From positions 52,062 to 116,061 of the forward strand of contig JASAND010026316.1 of assembly GCA_030248195.1 (NCBI GenBank): 64,000 nt of DNA, read 5' to 3'. Of the stretch, positions 38,001-49,020 are shown in pieces. The notes beneath the pieces were generated by a model that searched no databases, was not told where the DNA came from, and saw only the letters and a list, made by a program, of their open reading frames with translations. This DNA is from Trissonchulus latispiculum (lineage: Eukaryota > Nematoda > Enoplea > Enoplida > Ironidae). Made by a program: the position numbers and the translations under genes. Every line of letters starts with the position of its first letter. Position 1 is the stretch's first letter.

Positions 38001-40607
38001 TCAAGACATCTATCGGAATTTATACGACTGTTAGCTCCTGTAAGCCGTGTCTTTGTGTGTAATCTTGTAGAATGTCATTCAGTATATGCTGTTTCAGTAG
38101 TATAAATCTTGTTGCTGCTACCGGACCCATTGAGCTGTGTCCTCAGCTATTCTGCTAATTACCAGACCAGCTAATGCCTTAAGTGTTATCTCTTGGTGTT
38201 ATATATAACCCGAGCATTCGGAAAGACCAGGGTGTGTGGACAACGGGACCGACGGCTTGCAGGCGTAACATGCGGGATTGGTTGCTGCGACACGTCTGAC
38301 AACCCTCTGAAGATATCCACTTGTAATATCGATATAGGAGTATCCACCAGTAGAATCCGTGCATTAATTTGTTTGTTTTCAGTCGGTTAGTTCTCTGTTT
38401 CAGGACGAATTAAAGGAACTTCGAGAGATTTTGGAAGTCATTCGGCTGGTTGAAGTGGATCCGTCCGGTGACGTTCCACCCCCTGGGGGTCAGGGTCGAA
38501 GCGTCCAGTCCCTGGATCGGCCCCTCTCTGACTACGACAACATCCATCCGGGTGGACAGTGTCCAGACGGCGTCCACTGTCCATCCAAGCGTCCGCAGGC
38601 GCCGGACGTAGTCCCAACCTCCCGTCGGATTCGTCGCAGCGGTCCAGACGGGTCCGGGCCCGGCCGATCCCAGATGCGCTACATCGACGACAGTTCTCAG
38701 TCCAGTGATCTGAGCACACCAGAGTCTGATCTGAGCGCTGTGGACACGGACTCGTTGCCCAGCAGTGTGGAGCTGCCTACGCCCATCGCCTCGAGGTCGA
38801 TGCGTTTCAGCAGCTCCACCACGATCAGTACTCCGAAAGCGGTCGCCGGCGGTGGTAGCGTCATCACCGTCGTGCCGGTTTCGGAGTCCACTGATCGCCC
38901 CGCGTCACTCGATTCCCTCAGATCGCCTCGAAGCTCTAGTCATGCTGCTTTAACCCGGCGGAGTACTCCCGACCAATCCCGATCTCTTTCAGCCGTCAGC
39001 AACCCCGTCTACGAGTGCATTCGAGTGGAGCCCAATTCAGCCACCAGCCGGTTCCTGGTGAATCAGAGCTCAGTCGATGCCAAATCGGATGTGATTTCCT
39101 ACTCCACCCTCTACCCAGCCCAGTCGGCTGACGCTGGGGCCAGTATGAAACGGTCCCGAAGCGTCTTTATGATTTCAGATGAGTCTTCAGATTCCTCACC
39201 AACCACCCCCGGACGACGGCACCCTCAGAATTTGGGAGGTAACGGTACTCCCCGACGGGGTGCTCAGAGACCGCTTAGCGTTCATGTGACGGAAATTCCG
39301 TTGAACGAGCCTGAGGGAACCCAACAGCAGCTGGCTGCTGAATGGAAGGTATGAACTGACTTTTCTAGAAGAAAGTTGTCAGTTATCAATATCGTCTAAT
39401 TTGTTCAAAAGATGTCAGGTCATTTGTTTAAAAGAACCTGATTTTTTAAATAACCAAATTCTAGCTTCAAGGGAATCTTAGAATTGTTGCAGGTGAGCAA
39501 TAGGAGCTGGTCAAATGAAATAGAAACCAAAATTCTTATATATGTTGTTAGTTTATTTTATGATTTTTAAGTTTATCTGTTTTAGTATCTATCAGAAATA
39601 CAAGAACTGAAAAAGGAAATGGAAGCAACACAAAGACGATTGGAAGAAACAGAAAATAGAGAACATGAATGGCGTAAAAGGTTACTTTCTTATTCCACTG
39701 CAATGTGTGGTTTTTCGAATTTTTTCTAAAGGAAACTCTAAACACAATTAGTCGGCCTGTTTTCAATTTGTCGAGTGACTTTTAAATGTCTTTTAAATGT
39801 AATAAGCAGACAAGACTGGCACGCAAATTTTTAATTGGTTTGGATGCTTTTGAATACAAAATTAAAGATTTCAAGGACGGATTTTGAGTTTTCCAATTTG
39901 ATTGTTTTATTTTTTAACGTTAACATTTTTTATTGCTAATTTTTAGATATGCGGCCATAGAGCCTGGATTAGCGGACGTGAAGGAAGTTCTTGCCAGAAT
40001 AAAAGCTTTAGAATCCGAAGTGAGGTATGAAAGACAATTTTGCTGTTGAATTATATATTTTTAGACAGTCTAACTCAAGCACACTACAGATATTTCGACT
40101 GAAAGTTGGTTATTTCACAGTACGGAAATCTACAAAATTTCGTTGATACTATTTATTCTACGAAATGTCTGTTGCTTCCTCTCAGCACAATCCAGAAAAT
40201 TCTAGAAAATTGTCCAAAAACAATATTTTTCTTTTTGACATTTCAGAGAATCTCATCGCAAGGACAACATCATCCAACGGCAGAAGCAACGGATCGCTGC
40301 CCTGGAAAGCATGAACGCCTCCCTCCTCGCCTTCTCCCTTCAGCTCAAGAATCACGTGATGCCCCCTCCCCCTGGGCCCCCTCCGCCCCACAACCCCCCG
40401 CACAGTCACCCCCCGGCTCCCCATCTGGCGCCTCATTTGCCCGATTCCTCCAAGACCTCACCTAATCATTCCTTCGGCTGCAGTGGCCACTGTCGAGCCA
40501 ATCGGAGCCTTTCCTCGGAAACGGAACGCGATTCCCTTCCCTGTTCGGAGAATTCGGAAGACTATGATAATCTCCATGACTGTAATTCGGATCTTGACAA
40601 ATCGTGA
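20901..40607 (+). CDS. Ras GTPase-activating protein, DAB2IP/SynGAP/RASAL2 family, 19 exons
   Basis: The family accelerates GTP hydrolysis by Ras/Rap at the inner face of the plasma membrane. Exons joined in frame by GT-AG junctions: 20901-21049, 21871-21962, 28579-28695, 28860-29051, 34187-34285, 34596-34669, 34802-34856, 35348-35465, 35711-35776, 35920-36016, 36273-36415, 36555-36670, 36804-36952, 37409-37575, 37932-38039, 38404-39348, 39586-39680, 39947-40024, 40247-40607. Together they give about 1072 residues ending in TGA. Order: basic N-terminus, C2 (about 165-262), RasGAP (about 300-575), Ser/Pro-rich region, coiled coil, Pro-rich tail. The first coding exon starts two bases into a codon, so a further 5' exon or a start at the exon 2 Met (21886) is required; I could not place it. 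The PH domain usual in this family is not recognisable before the C2. I derived the splice sites by reading and by similarity to remembered family members, not by alignment. Confidence 0.88.
21125..21506 (-). repeat. tRNA-derived SINE in RasGAP intron 1
   Basis: The - strand head (21506 to 21433) reads GTGACGGCCGAGTGGTTAAG and then TTTCGAATCACC as box B, similar to tRNA-Ser/Leu. The body toward 21125 contains CAGCCCTTCATCAGGTACTA but no recognised family core. Confidence 0.5.
21647..21713 (-). repeat. tRNA-like SINE head in RasGAP intron 1
   Basis: Box A GTGGCTCAATCGGTAGAGT and box B GGGGTTCGATCCCC on the - strand with a TAACC/GGTTA stem. No canonical anticodon loop. Confidence 0.5.
23044..23071. 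repeat. (AAT)n microsatellite
   Basis: About nine AAT/ATA triplets in RasGAP intron 2. Confidence 0.9.
27480..27525 (+). repeat. Partial tRNA-like SINE head
   Basis: CCTCCGTAGCCGAGTGGTTGC resembles a box A region closed by CCTCC/GGAGG; no box B follows. Confidence 0.3.
29127..29952. mobile_element. Harbinger-like MITE in RasGAP intron 4
   Basis: Ends CGGCCGTTTGCACCAAATGTG and the complementary CACATTTGGTGCAAACCGGTG, flanked by TAA (29124-29126, 29953-29955), the 3-bp duplication typical of PIF/Harbinger. Subterminal copies of TTTGCTTAGCA and a second inverted pair AACTCCTTTGCACCA/TTTGGTGCAAAGGAGTT (about 29235 and 29858) are present. No frame. Confidence 0.7.
30673..31734. mobile_element. 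TTAA-flanked MITE inside the hAT-like element
   Basis: TTAA at 30669-30672 and 31735-31738 flank inverted ends GGTGGTGGTAT...CCTTTTGTG. It could be read as TTAA duplication (piggyBac-like) or as TA duplication with ends AGGTGGTGG (mariner-like). No transposase is seen. Confidence 0.55.
32262..33726. mobile_element. Foldback element with about 670-bp arms
   Basis: Starts ACGTGTGTCTCCTTAGCG and ends with its reverse complement. The arms (to about 32930 and from about 33056) are very similar with a few indels, surrounding about 125 unique AT-rich bases. It lies inside the hAT-like element. No clear target duplication and no gene. Confidence 0.7.
34187..35465 (+). CDS. RasGAP gene exons 5-8 (C2 domain)
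   Basis: Four short exons complete the C2 domain. They read KYFCEIWLDDELSERTSSK, then VFWGESFTFE, then a strand with IIRLYKEC, then EKWYSVNQRGK and IPSIRIKSSLVCLTVLPPQYY. These align in order with the C2 of DAB2IP/SynGAP (CELCLDD, FWGEHFEF, HLYRE, EKWYPV, IRIKARYQTITILP). Family C2 domains of this type lack the full Asp set for calcium, and I see no complete set here. The C2 helps place the GAP domain at membranes and aids Rap-directed activity in SynGAP (established knowledge). The donor of exon 8 (GTACCA) is weak, so its 3' edge is less certain than the others. Confidence 0.85.
35711..38039 (+). CDS. RasGAP gene exons 9-15 (catalytic GAP domain)
   Basis: Seven exons encode the GAP domain. 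The arginine finger lies in LMFRGNSLGSKAMEAYM (Arg about 360, exon 11), at the position of FRATTLAS in p120GAP. The family signature FLRFLCPAI is at about residues 470-478 (exon 13) and supplies the second stabilising arginine (about 472). Exon 14 gives EYPNDSANRTLTLVAKSIQ and LANFAKFGGKEGYM, the block conserved between human DAB2IP and SynGAP. All catalytic landmarks that I know for the family are present, so the protein should be GAP-active. Exon 14 has a second in-frame AG acceptor 27 bases upstream (at 37382) that would insert nine residues. Exon 15 (SIPSECPGENRV...RLLAP) forms the last helices. Confidence 0.9.
38404..39348 (+). CDS. RasGAP gene exon 16, 945-bp Ser/Pro-rich linker with NPVY motif
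   Basis: A single long exon, GC-richer than its surroundings, encodes about 315 residues. It opens with a helix (DELKELREILEVIRLVEV) that ends the GAP region and then becomes low-complexity Ser/Thr/Pro/Asp sequence. NPVYE occurs at about residue 780 and again recalls the NPVY motif of human DAB2IP, known in that family as a docking site for PTB domains such as that of DAB2. Several RSxS and SRSVF-type sites look like possible phosphorylation sites, but that is inference. The exon joins its neighbours in phase 0 on both sides, so it could be skipped without shifting the frame. Confidence 0.85.
39586..40607 (+). CDS. RasGAP gene exons 17-19 (coiled coil and proline-rich tail)
   Basis: Exons 17 and 18 encode a charged heptad-like helix (LSEIQELKKEMEATQRRLEE, then a further helix with VKEVLARIKALESEV). 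Exon 19 continues it (IIQRQKQRIAALESMNASL), matching the IDAQEKRIASLDAANARLM segment of DAB2IP, then passes into a proline/histidine-rich stretch and an acidic Ser-rich end. The stop TGA is at 40605-40607. The coiled coil mediates trimerisation in SynGAP. The tail has no type 1 PDZ ligand such as QTRV; it ends in DLDKS, so a SynGAP-alpha1-like PSD-95 interaction is not predicted for this isoform. Confidence 0.85.
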
Positions 40608-40702
40608 AGTTTTTAGTTTTGTGCATTTTGTTTGTATGTACATAATAAGAACTTTTAGATAAAATTTAATGATACATATTTAATGAAATGAAATGAAAAA
40701 TT

Positions 40703-40708
40703 AATAAA
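40703..40708 (+). terminator. Polyadenylation signal of the RasGAP gene
   Basis: AATAAA lies 96 bases after the stop codon in AT-rich sequence. It is the first canonical hexamer downstream and gives a short 3' UTR. Confidence 0.6.
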
Positions 40709-41377
40709 AATTATTTTATGCTTTATGATTTTGCTTTTTTTCGATTTTGCAAATCTTGCGTTTTGCGTTTACGATTAAATTGCTGAGAGATGAAATTTCT
40801 TTGAAATAATTACTTTTTCTAATTTAGAATTTGCGTTCAACCAGCAATTTTGCGATTTCCGGTAACTTCAAATCCCTGAAAATACAGTTTGTTATTTTCA
40901 CAAGTTTTATTTTATTTTATTGTATCGCAGGGTTTTAAAGATTTGTCAGGAATGTATTAAAGAGACTTTGTTCTGTGATGTGGTTATGGTATTTATCCTA
41001 TATAGCAATGTTAATAGAAATGTTTTAATTAGAAATGCTTTTATCTGTCTGTAAAAATTTGTCATTATGTTATAGCAGATTCGTGTGTAATGTTTAAATA
41101 TTTTTGACATTTTTCAGCAAAAGTTTTGACAATTGAGCAATTTTTCATTTCTTTTTCCAGCACTTCTTTCGAAAATCGGGAATCTGGATATTTTGCTTAA
41201 AATTAATGTTTGATAATTTGTATGAATGCTGAAAAGTCATGCTGTCATAAAGACTGACATTGTTAATGAAATGCACTATAGAGGTTGTGAACTTGAATGA
41301 CTATTATGAGCTGTGCCTTTATTCTCTGATTTATTGAACTGTGATTTGATCTTCAAAATAAATTCTCAATCATTGTT

Positions 41378-41546
41378 ATATTAGGTACTATTTTAGCTAT
41401 TTTAAATTTAGGTTATGAATTCAATTTTGGCAATCTAATGTGCATAGGACTTGCGGCCGCCCCATATTAGGTACTATTTTAGCTATTTTAAATTTAGGTT
41501 ATGAATTCAATTTTGGCAATCTAATGTGCATAGGACTTGCGGCCGC
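41378..41546 (+). repeat. Exact 83-bp direct duplication ending in GCGGCCGC
   Basis: 41378-41460 and 41464-41546 are identical, separated by CCC; each ends in an 8-base NotI-type site. Confidence 0.85.
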
Positions 41547-41643
41547 AGGTATATATGTCGTAGTACAGTAGATGATTCAGTACAGTCTCGGATTATACTG
41601 GTACAGTATGTGATCCCACACTGTACTAGTACAGTGCTGGATC

Positions 41644-43498
41644 GGGTAACATTCAATGCCGAGAATTGCATTGCCGAGAATGCACATTGTCGCGAAAGGC
41701 ATTGCCGAGAATTGCAATGCCGAGAACGGTCAATGCTCATTACTTGCATTGCCGAGAAAGATTAAGAATCATAGTTTGCATTGCTGAGAATTGCATTGCT
41801 GAGAATTGCACTGCCGAGAAAGTTCTTTTTATGAAACCTACTTTATCAATGCTGCAAGTATACATATTTCAGTCTTTAAATGCTGCAATACATAAGTAGT
41901 TGAAAAATGTCTGCAACTTTAATTCAAAGCTTTTATATTTCAATTTCATTAAATTGAATTGCAAAAATTAATTAATTTAGAATTGAAATTAAGAATTAAT
42001 GAATAAATTAAAATTAAGGAATTGCTAATCTCAGGATTGAAGGTAGCAAGACATTCGAAAGAGATCTGGCTTCAAGTCGTAAACTTGATGACCTGTAGAC
42101 GTAGAGCTCGCTTAAACTCTAGTTTGATCTATTGACCAGTAACTACAAAGTTGCCATCTGCAATCCCACTCTTTCCCAGCCCAATGCAGTCACTAAAATA
42201 ATTAAAATTTTTAAGTTTCGATTAAAGTTTAAGTTTCACAATTTCCCTGAAATTTTCAGGGATTTTGCGAAATCCCTGATTTCACAATATCCCAATATGA
42301 TCATCGTGAGACTCGAACCCACGCACGACATTTTGCTTTGAGGGGAAAGGCTCTACCAGTCAATATGTGCCCGTATCCCAGAATTGCCGATCTTTGAAAT
42401 TCAGCAAACATCTTTTCTTGTTTCCAGAAGTCGGCACCAGCCCGGCCGCATTATATCTAATTGCAGCTTTATTTACAATAAGCAAAGACTATTTTAAAGA
42501 TTTTAGATTTTAAATTTTAGATTTTAAAGATTTTTTGAGAAATTGAAAAACTCAGGGACTTTGTAACCATATCCGATGTTTTCTTCATTTTAAAGTTTAA
42601 TTAAATTATATCATAAATGCATTTTCTGAAACAGTTGCGCAGGAAACGCTCCTTCCTTCCTTCCTCGTACATGCTTCCCCACGTTTTTGTAAAGCAATTT
42701 ACATAGGTTTGTGCTCCGGTCTTACAAATTTTTGATGGCTTCTTCTCTTCGATCGATCTTCTCTAGAACGATCACAATTTGTGGCCGCATTAAAGCGCAG
42801 AAAAAGCCATTAAAAACCACACTTTTTCATGGAAAAATGCACTGAAAGGCACGTGTACGATTTTTTAAAATCCCTTTTGCGCAAATACGAAACTTTTGGT
42901 CGAAACCAGATCAAATTTCCTGTTACCCTATTAAACATGAAAGCTAAATACAAATTGATAACTACAAGCCGTCCTTCGGCAATTTCTGCGTTCTGACAAT
43001 TGCACAATTCAGTTCTTGAGCTATCGTAAAAGAAGAAATGCGAAAAATGAAAGGGAGTTCCAACTGCAAACCATTAGCAGAAAAAGCAAAAAATTCTCCA
43101 AACATAAATAAGAGACATGTAATATTTAATTTTGCATGCAATCCTTTTATTGGTGCTTTTCTGCATAAAAGAAAAACGCTTTAATTTACTTTTCATTTAA
43201 ATTTTATTTCATTGAATTTAATAAACATGCACATTTCTCAACTGCTCTGAACTTGTCTTGTAACCTAAAAAGAGAGTAACATACTTGCCGCATAAATAAA
43301 GCAGGTTTCATAAAATGCACTTTCTCGCCAATGCAATTCTCGGCAATGCCATTCTCGGCAATGCAAACTATGATTCTTAATCTTGCTCGGCAATGCAAGT
43401 AATGAGCATTGACCGTTCTCGGCAATACAATTCTCGGAAATGCCTTTCTCGGCAATGTGCATTCTCGGCAATGCAATTCTCGGCATTGACGACACCCC
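41644..43498. mobile_element. Foldback element with ATTGCCGAGAATTGC iterons
   Basis: Exact 8-bp duplication GCTGGATC at 41636-41643 and 43499-43506. About 200 bases at each end consist of CATTGCCGAGAATTG repeats, reversed at the right end, and the similarity extends inward through ATGAAACCTRCTTTAT. The interior includes sequence related to 44350-45050 in the opposite orientation and a tRNA-like SINE head. hAT-like by duplication length; its ends (GGGTAAC, GGGGTGTC) are not typical. Confidence 0.65.
42302..42372 (-). repeat. tRNA-like SINE head
   Basis: - strand box A TGGTAGAGCC and box B GGGTTCGAGTCT. It sits inside the segment inserted in the GCCGAGAAT foldback element. Confidence 0.45.
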
Positions 43499-44349
43499 GC
43501 TGGATCAGCCGTAGCACAGTGCAGAATGTAACAAACACTCAAAGCATTTATGAAACCTTCTTCACTGATGTTACAGAATGCTTGGGGTCTGAAGATGTTT
43601 TGAAAAATACACCGTTTTTCGATGTTTAATAGAGGTTCCTTCTCGTATTGCGTACAAAAGTATCCACTTTTGCAGTCAATCGCCCAATGTTTTGGACAGT
43701 GTTGACGACTGGGACTTCCATGGGATGGGATGGGATTCAGATCTCGTCCCATTTGAGATGGCGAGATTACTTGGGACTAAATCCGCTTTGAAAGTAGAAT
43801 ACCAAAAATTAAGGTTTTGACTTTTTTGACAATTGTTTCAAAGCACAAAAATTACTGGATGCATCAACATTATTGTGCTGTGTTTGCCCGAACCAACATT
43901 TAGATTTGGTTTGGCGCGTCGGCACGAGCCTATGCGCGTCTAATTGTGGCTCGCATAGGTTAACACGGGGGATCTGGGAGGTCCAAGCCCCTCCCCCAAC
44001 CCGGAAAAGGAACAAGCCCTACTGCCATCGGGGACAAGGGTAACGAAAAAATGGTTAAGAGGAAAGCAAAAATGGCCGGAAAAAAACTAGTTTTTACACT
44101 AAAATATTAAAAAATTTCCGCCTTCGCCTAAATTTTTTAGCTAAAATTTTTAATTTTGGATAAAAATCAGCCAAAATTTAGAAATTTTTTGTGAAAATTG
44201 AAGATTTTGTTGCAAATTTTAAAAAATCGCTAACCTTAATAAAATGAGCGTTAATTTTTCCACAAATTTCACTGATTTATTCTTGAGGCACAAGCCTCCC
44301 TCGACAATTTCAGTTCAAGGTACAAGCCCCCTCAAAATTTAAAGACTAA

Positions 44350-45050
44350 AAGCCGTAGTTTGCATTGCCGAGAATGGCATTGCTGAGAATTGCATTGGCG
44401 AGAAAGTGCATTTTATGAAACCTGCTTTATTTATGCGGCAAGTATGTTACTCTCTTATTAAGGTTACAAGACATGTTCAGAACTTCAGGCATGTTTATTA
44501 AATTAAAGCGTTTTACTTTTGTGCAGAAAAGTACCAATAAGAGGGTTGCATGCCAAATTAAATTAATATGTCTCTTATTTATTTTTAGAGAATTTTAGCT
44601 TTTTCTGCTAATGGTTTGAAGTTGGAACTCCCTTTCAGTTTTCGCATTTCTTCTTTTACGATAGCTCAAGAACTGAATTGTGCAATTGTCAGAACGCAGA
44701 AATTGCCGAAGGCCCGAAGGATGGCTTGTGGTTGGTTATTAATTTGCATTTAATAGGGTAACAGGAAATTTGATCTGGTTTCGATCAAAAGTTTTGTGTT
44801 TGCACCAGGGATTTTTGAAAAATCGGACATGTGCCTTGCAGTGCATTTTTCCATGAAAAAGTGTGGTTTTCAAAGGCTTTTTTTCTGCGCTTTAATGCTG
44901 CCACAAATAGTGATCGTTCTAATAACTGCATTGGGCAGGGAAAGAGTGGGTTTGCAGATGGCAAATTTGTAGTTACTGGTCAATAGATCAAACTATTAGA
45001 GTTTAAGCGAGCTCTACGTCAACAGGTCATGAAGGAACGCTCCGCATCCC
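44350..45050 (+). repeat. Partial second copy of the GCCGAGAAT element
   Basis: Begins inside the iteron array (GCATTGCCGAGAATGGC) and continues colinear with the reverse complement of 43320-42050, including the CGATCGTTCT and GAGCTCTACGTC blocks. It lacks the 560-bp segment with the SINE head found at 42195-42755, showing that the segment was inserted later. Confidence 0.55.
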
Positions 45051-45509
45051 AATTTACGACTTGACTTTACATCCCCCTCCCTCCATGCACCTATCTGTCT
45101 ATGCCTGTCCTCCATCAATCATCTTGTAGTAATCAGGCATTTTAAGGTTTAACTTTGTTTATACACAGTTTCCGCTTTGCTAATTGAAAAAGCATTGCAA
45201 TAATATGTTATGCTTGCCGGCACAGTCTGCAACAGAAACTTGCATCTCTGCTGGCCGGCGAAATTATAAAGAGCTAATGTACCTAAGTCTTAATGCAATA
45301 ATTTAGCTTTGGCGAATGTGCAGTGTCCTGAGAGAGAGAGCAAAAGTGAAGTTTAAAAACATTTAACAGTAACAAAATTAAAGTTTAATTTTTAACTTAA
45401 GTTTTAAAAGTAATTAAAATTTTAAATGAAATGTTCCAAAACCTTGGCATTTTGTGATGTATCGTACTGTATGTATCGCATGTATCGTACTGTTTATGTA
45501 AGGAAGATT

Positions 45510-45870
45510 CGTGGCAACGAAGTGTCAGTGTTTATGACCTGGCTGCTCATAAACACTGATGACAGCAGTTTGGCAGCAAATCATAAAATTGTTGTCCAAG
45601 AAAAACGACGATCAGGACGTTACCGTAGAATTGGAATCGGTGATTCCATGTGTAAAGTAAGCTATGATACATACGTTGATACGTTTAATTTGTTAACTAT
45701 AGTTTGTTAATTAAGACTTCTTCTGTTAATTAAATTAAATTAAATCTGTTAAATTAACTACTAAAATTGACACAGAAACTAACAGTTGGCATTGTGGATC
45801 CTCCAGTAATTGATTGGGATCGGCTGCTGGTTAGTTCGGAATACTATTTCGCTGGAGGTGAGGTGAACAG
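45510..45870 (+). pseudogene. Two candidate coding exons of unknown identity
   Basis: An open stretch ends RGNEVSVFMTWLLINTDDSS...IGIGDSMCK at a GTAAGC donor (45657). A second stretch (about 45777-45864) follows an ACAG acceptor, is in phase and reads KLTVGIVDPPVIDWDRLL...YYFAG before GTGAGG. The two fit together by phase and look protein-like rather than random, but no upstream or downstream exon is visible and I do not recognise the family. It may be a gene fragment left by transposition. Confidence 0.25.
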
Positions 45871-46039
45871 CAGGTTGAACCGAATTCAACCAAGTTGAAT
45901 TACGGGCTTCAAGTTATTAATCTGGGCAATTTAATCATCTTATAACATTAACAAATCGATGATTCAATAGATTAAATGAAATTGATTCGGACTGAATGCC
46001 CTAAATTGATCTGTAATTGAATGCACTAAATTGATCACA

Positions 46040-46108
46040 CCAGAAGGGTTTGAACCACCACCTCTCGTGTATCATTTACGAGCCTTCTAACAATTGAGCT
46101 GTTGTGAT
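46040..46108 (-). repeat. tRNA-like SINE head
   Basis: - strand AACAGCTCAATTGTTAGAAGG and GGTGGTTCAAACCC form box A and box B regions. Confidence 0.5.
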
Positions 46109-46678
46109 GTCAGAGTCGTATCAAGCTAGTTTGCGATTATTTACCAAATTTTTGATTGCATTGAGAACGTAATTTATATTGTAATAAATATAGAAACTTA
46201 ATTAACTCTCTCTTGCTATCACGAGCTCATAGCTTAGTTTTTAGCATAGTCCGTTTTAACTGTTCCTCTTTTTCAATGTCAATTTTCACTAAGAAAACAC
46301 CACAAATTACAGACCACAATACCCGCTTTATTACATAAATAACAACAGCAATTTTTAATAGATATCTTAATTTAGAATATAAATACTATCTGAAATGTAT
46401 AACTACATGCAATTTGAGATCAGCGTTGAAATGATGAGACGCTAAAGCAATGCGTTGTTTTTTTAAAATCTTAGTTTTCGAGAGTGGTTGTCTGGTTGTC
46501 AAGCAACGAAGGATAGGATACTTACAAGATACATATTTACAAGACAATAAAACGACATCCAACACTTATAATTTACAGCACACATGTACAACAAAAATGC
46601 AACAATTATGTTCATGAAAATGCTTAAAAATAGCAGCGCTATAGGGTAGGACTGCCTTCAAGCACTCACCCGCAGAGT

Positions 46679-46796
46679 GCATTAAAGCGCTTTTTTCATT
46701 TTCTGAAATTGTTGCTTTAGTGCGCCCAGTTTGTGCTTTAGGACTATTTCTATTGAGCTTCTACTAAACATAGTGCTTTAGGGCGCCGCCAATGTT
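46679..46796 (+). repeat. Decayed TTAGGGCGCC iteron array
   Basis: Copies such as GCATTAAAGCGC, TTTAGTGCGCCC and CTTTAGGGCGCC resemble the iteron of the nearby element at 47018 and look like an old solo end. Confidence 0.4.
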
Positions 46797-47017
46797 CTAG
46801 TAAAAATCAATAGAAGGTCTACAAAATCTGTATGCTTCGCAACATTTCCGCTATTTTATGCAGTTACAAAACAAACAGAACATAAATGTAACTAATTTAT
46901 TTTGGCCCTGTCAGATAAATTAAAATTTGAAATTTTTATTTTGCGTACAATGGCAGACGCAGAAAATGCGTGTGTTGACTTTGCGTGTGCGTGTGCGTGC
47001 GTGTGTGCCTCTTTTCG

Positions 47018-47792
47018 GATTGTATTGCGTTAGGGCGCCTGTTACGTCAGGGCGCCCCTATGATGCGTTAGGGCGCTTTTTTCAATTTTTTAACATGGTG
47101 CGTTAGGTCGCCCAGTGTGTGCGTTAAGGCGCCCTTTGTATGCGTTATGAGGCGACTACTACAATATACAGTTTAAAGTACAAATAGAGAGGACCTATTA
47201 GTGAAATTTTTAATAAAAATATTAGTAAATACAAACTGCATTTAATGTGAAAAGTTTAAAACAAACTAAGCTAAAACTTTAAATCAATAATCAATATAAA
47301 TTAATTGAAAGATATATCTTATTTCTGAATTTTTCTAAAATTATCTCCATTATCGTGTGCCAAGTAATAACCAAAGAATCAAGTCGAATTCAAAATGTAA
47401 GACTTCATAAGTTTTCACGTTTTCACAAACTATCTTATTTTTTAAAAGGATTTTGTTTTGACACGCCACTAAACAGACACTTAATATTTTAAATAATTAA
47501 AATTAATATGTGCTTTCAAATTTAAGCAGTAAAAGTTTCATTTTAGGCGAAAGACTATTCATACATTCATTAATGGGGACCCCTCTATTTAAACTTGGAA
47601 CTGTGCATTACGTTAACACTTTCATAATAGCACTTCATTCATAATAACGCTTTATTATCGTGAAAACATTCAGGCGCCCTAACGAACTCTACAGGCGCCC
47701 TAACGCACTTACTGGGCGCCCTAACGCAACAGGCGCCCTAACACACTACAATTAAAATGACCTAAGTTCACGGGCGCCCTAACGCAACTTTA
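47018..47792. mobile_element. Foldback element with TGCGTTAGGGCGCC iterons
   Basis: Direct repeat CCTCTTTTCG at 47008-47017 and 47793-47802. The motif TGCGTTAGGGCGCC occurs about six times at the left end and, reversed, five times at the right end; the middle is AT-rich and empty. Architecture as in the other foldback elements of this window. Confidence 0.7.
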
Positions 47793-47802
47793 CCTCTTTT
47801 CG

Positions 47803-49020
47803 AGTTCCCATTCTTTTCTTTTTTCAAAAACTAAGTCTACTAGTCTGTCTCCGATGAAAGCCGGGAATACATGTTATATAAATTCAAAATTACTTTAAAT
47901 AAATCTCCACACGTTTTCTCAATGTTAGCTTCAATTGATGATAACAGAAGGGTAATATATAATGACGTGTAATGGAAGACAAGGTTAAAGCTTAGCTTTT
48001 TTGTTTACTCATTAAAGCTTTCTAAAAATAGCATGTAGCAATACTTTTTGGAATTTTCGTCCGAATTTTTTACTCATTAGTAATGGACGGTCGGAAAGCG
48101 AGTTGACCTAAACTTAGGTTTAGGACAAAAAATATTCATAAAGTTGTGAAGTTCAGGGTTGATGGTTTCAGGGTGAAGTCAAGTCATATGAAAACGTTAA
48201 CGCTAACGACAACAACACATGACATAACACAAACGGACAAATACATCTAAACGGAGATCAATGCATTAGAAATCCTCCACAATCTATTTAAACAATTAGT
48301 TAAATTAACAAGTTGAACCGTAACTAACTGGGGATTTCTGAAATGATTATTTTTCAAAATGAGTGAAAAATTCTGAATATCGTCTCCCTCCCTCAGCACA
48401 AGTAGCAACCTCACTGTTGCTAACCCGGGTTGATTTCATTCTTTCTTCAGAATCTTTAGGCTGTAGAAAGAAGCAAACCATTTTGCTGCGGCTTCTGCTT
48501 GGGTGGGAGGGGAAGATCTTTGGTATAATATCAGTCTTGCGTTTCACAATTGATATACAAACATGACAAATTATATTCGAACTTCTGTACACATAGTCGA
48601 TGCAAGAATACACAATAAAACAGATTAATAACATACAATAATTAGTGATCGCAAAAGTCATTAATTTTTCTATATAATAGCTTAAACAGTTCAAGCTGTC
48701 TACATGAATAGTGGATATAATTTTTCATTTCGGAAAATTTTACCAATGAAATTTTTGCGATCTAAATGCTTCCAGTTTGCTCAATAATATAATTTTAGTA
48801 CCATAATATTACTCCCCATAATTACGTATAGCAATCCTCAAATTTCGTATAGGTATATAAGTTTTCCAAACATAAACCTATACAAATATAGATAACTTAG
48901 ATACAGTTAAATGCAATTCATCAAATACTTACAAAAGATGGATTTATCTCAATTATTAATTCTAATTTTCTCGTCTTTTAATATTGTTTATTTTAAAGTT
49001 TTTTCATGAAGCCTTTAAGA
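47803..49020. other. Intergenic sequence downstream of the synaptotagmin gene, no feature seen
   Basis: AT-rich with short unsupported frames only. Confidence 0.5.

Noticed and set aside
41600..43752. Frames rich in Cys-Arg-Glu repeats at 41526-41899 and 43204-43752
   Set aside because: They are read-throughs of the GCCGAGAAT iteron arrays at the ends of a foldback element.
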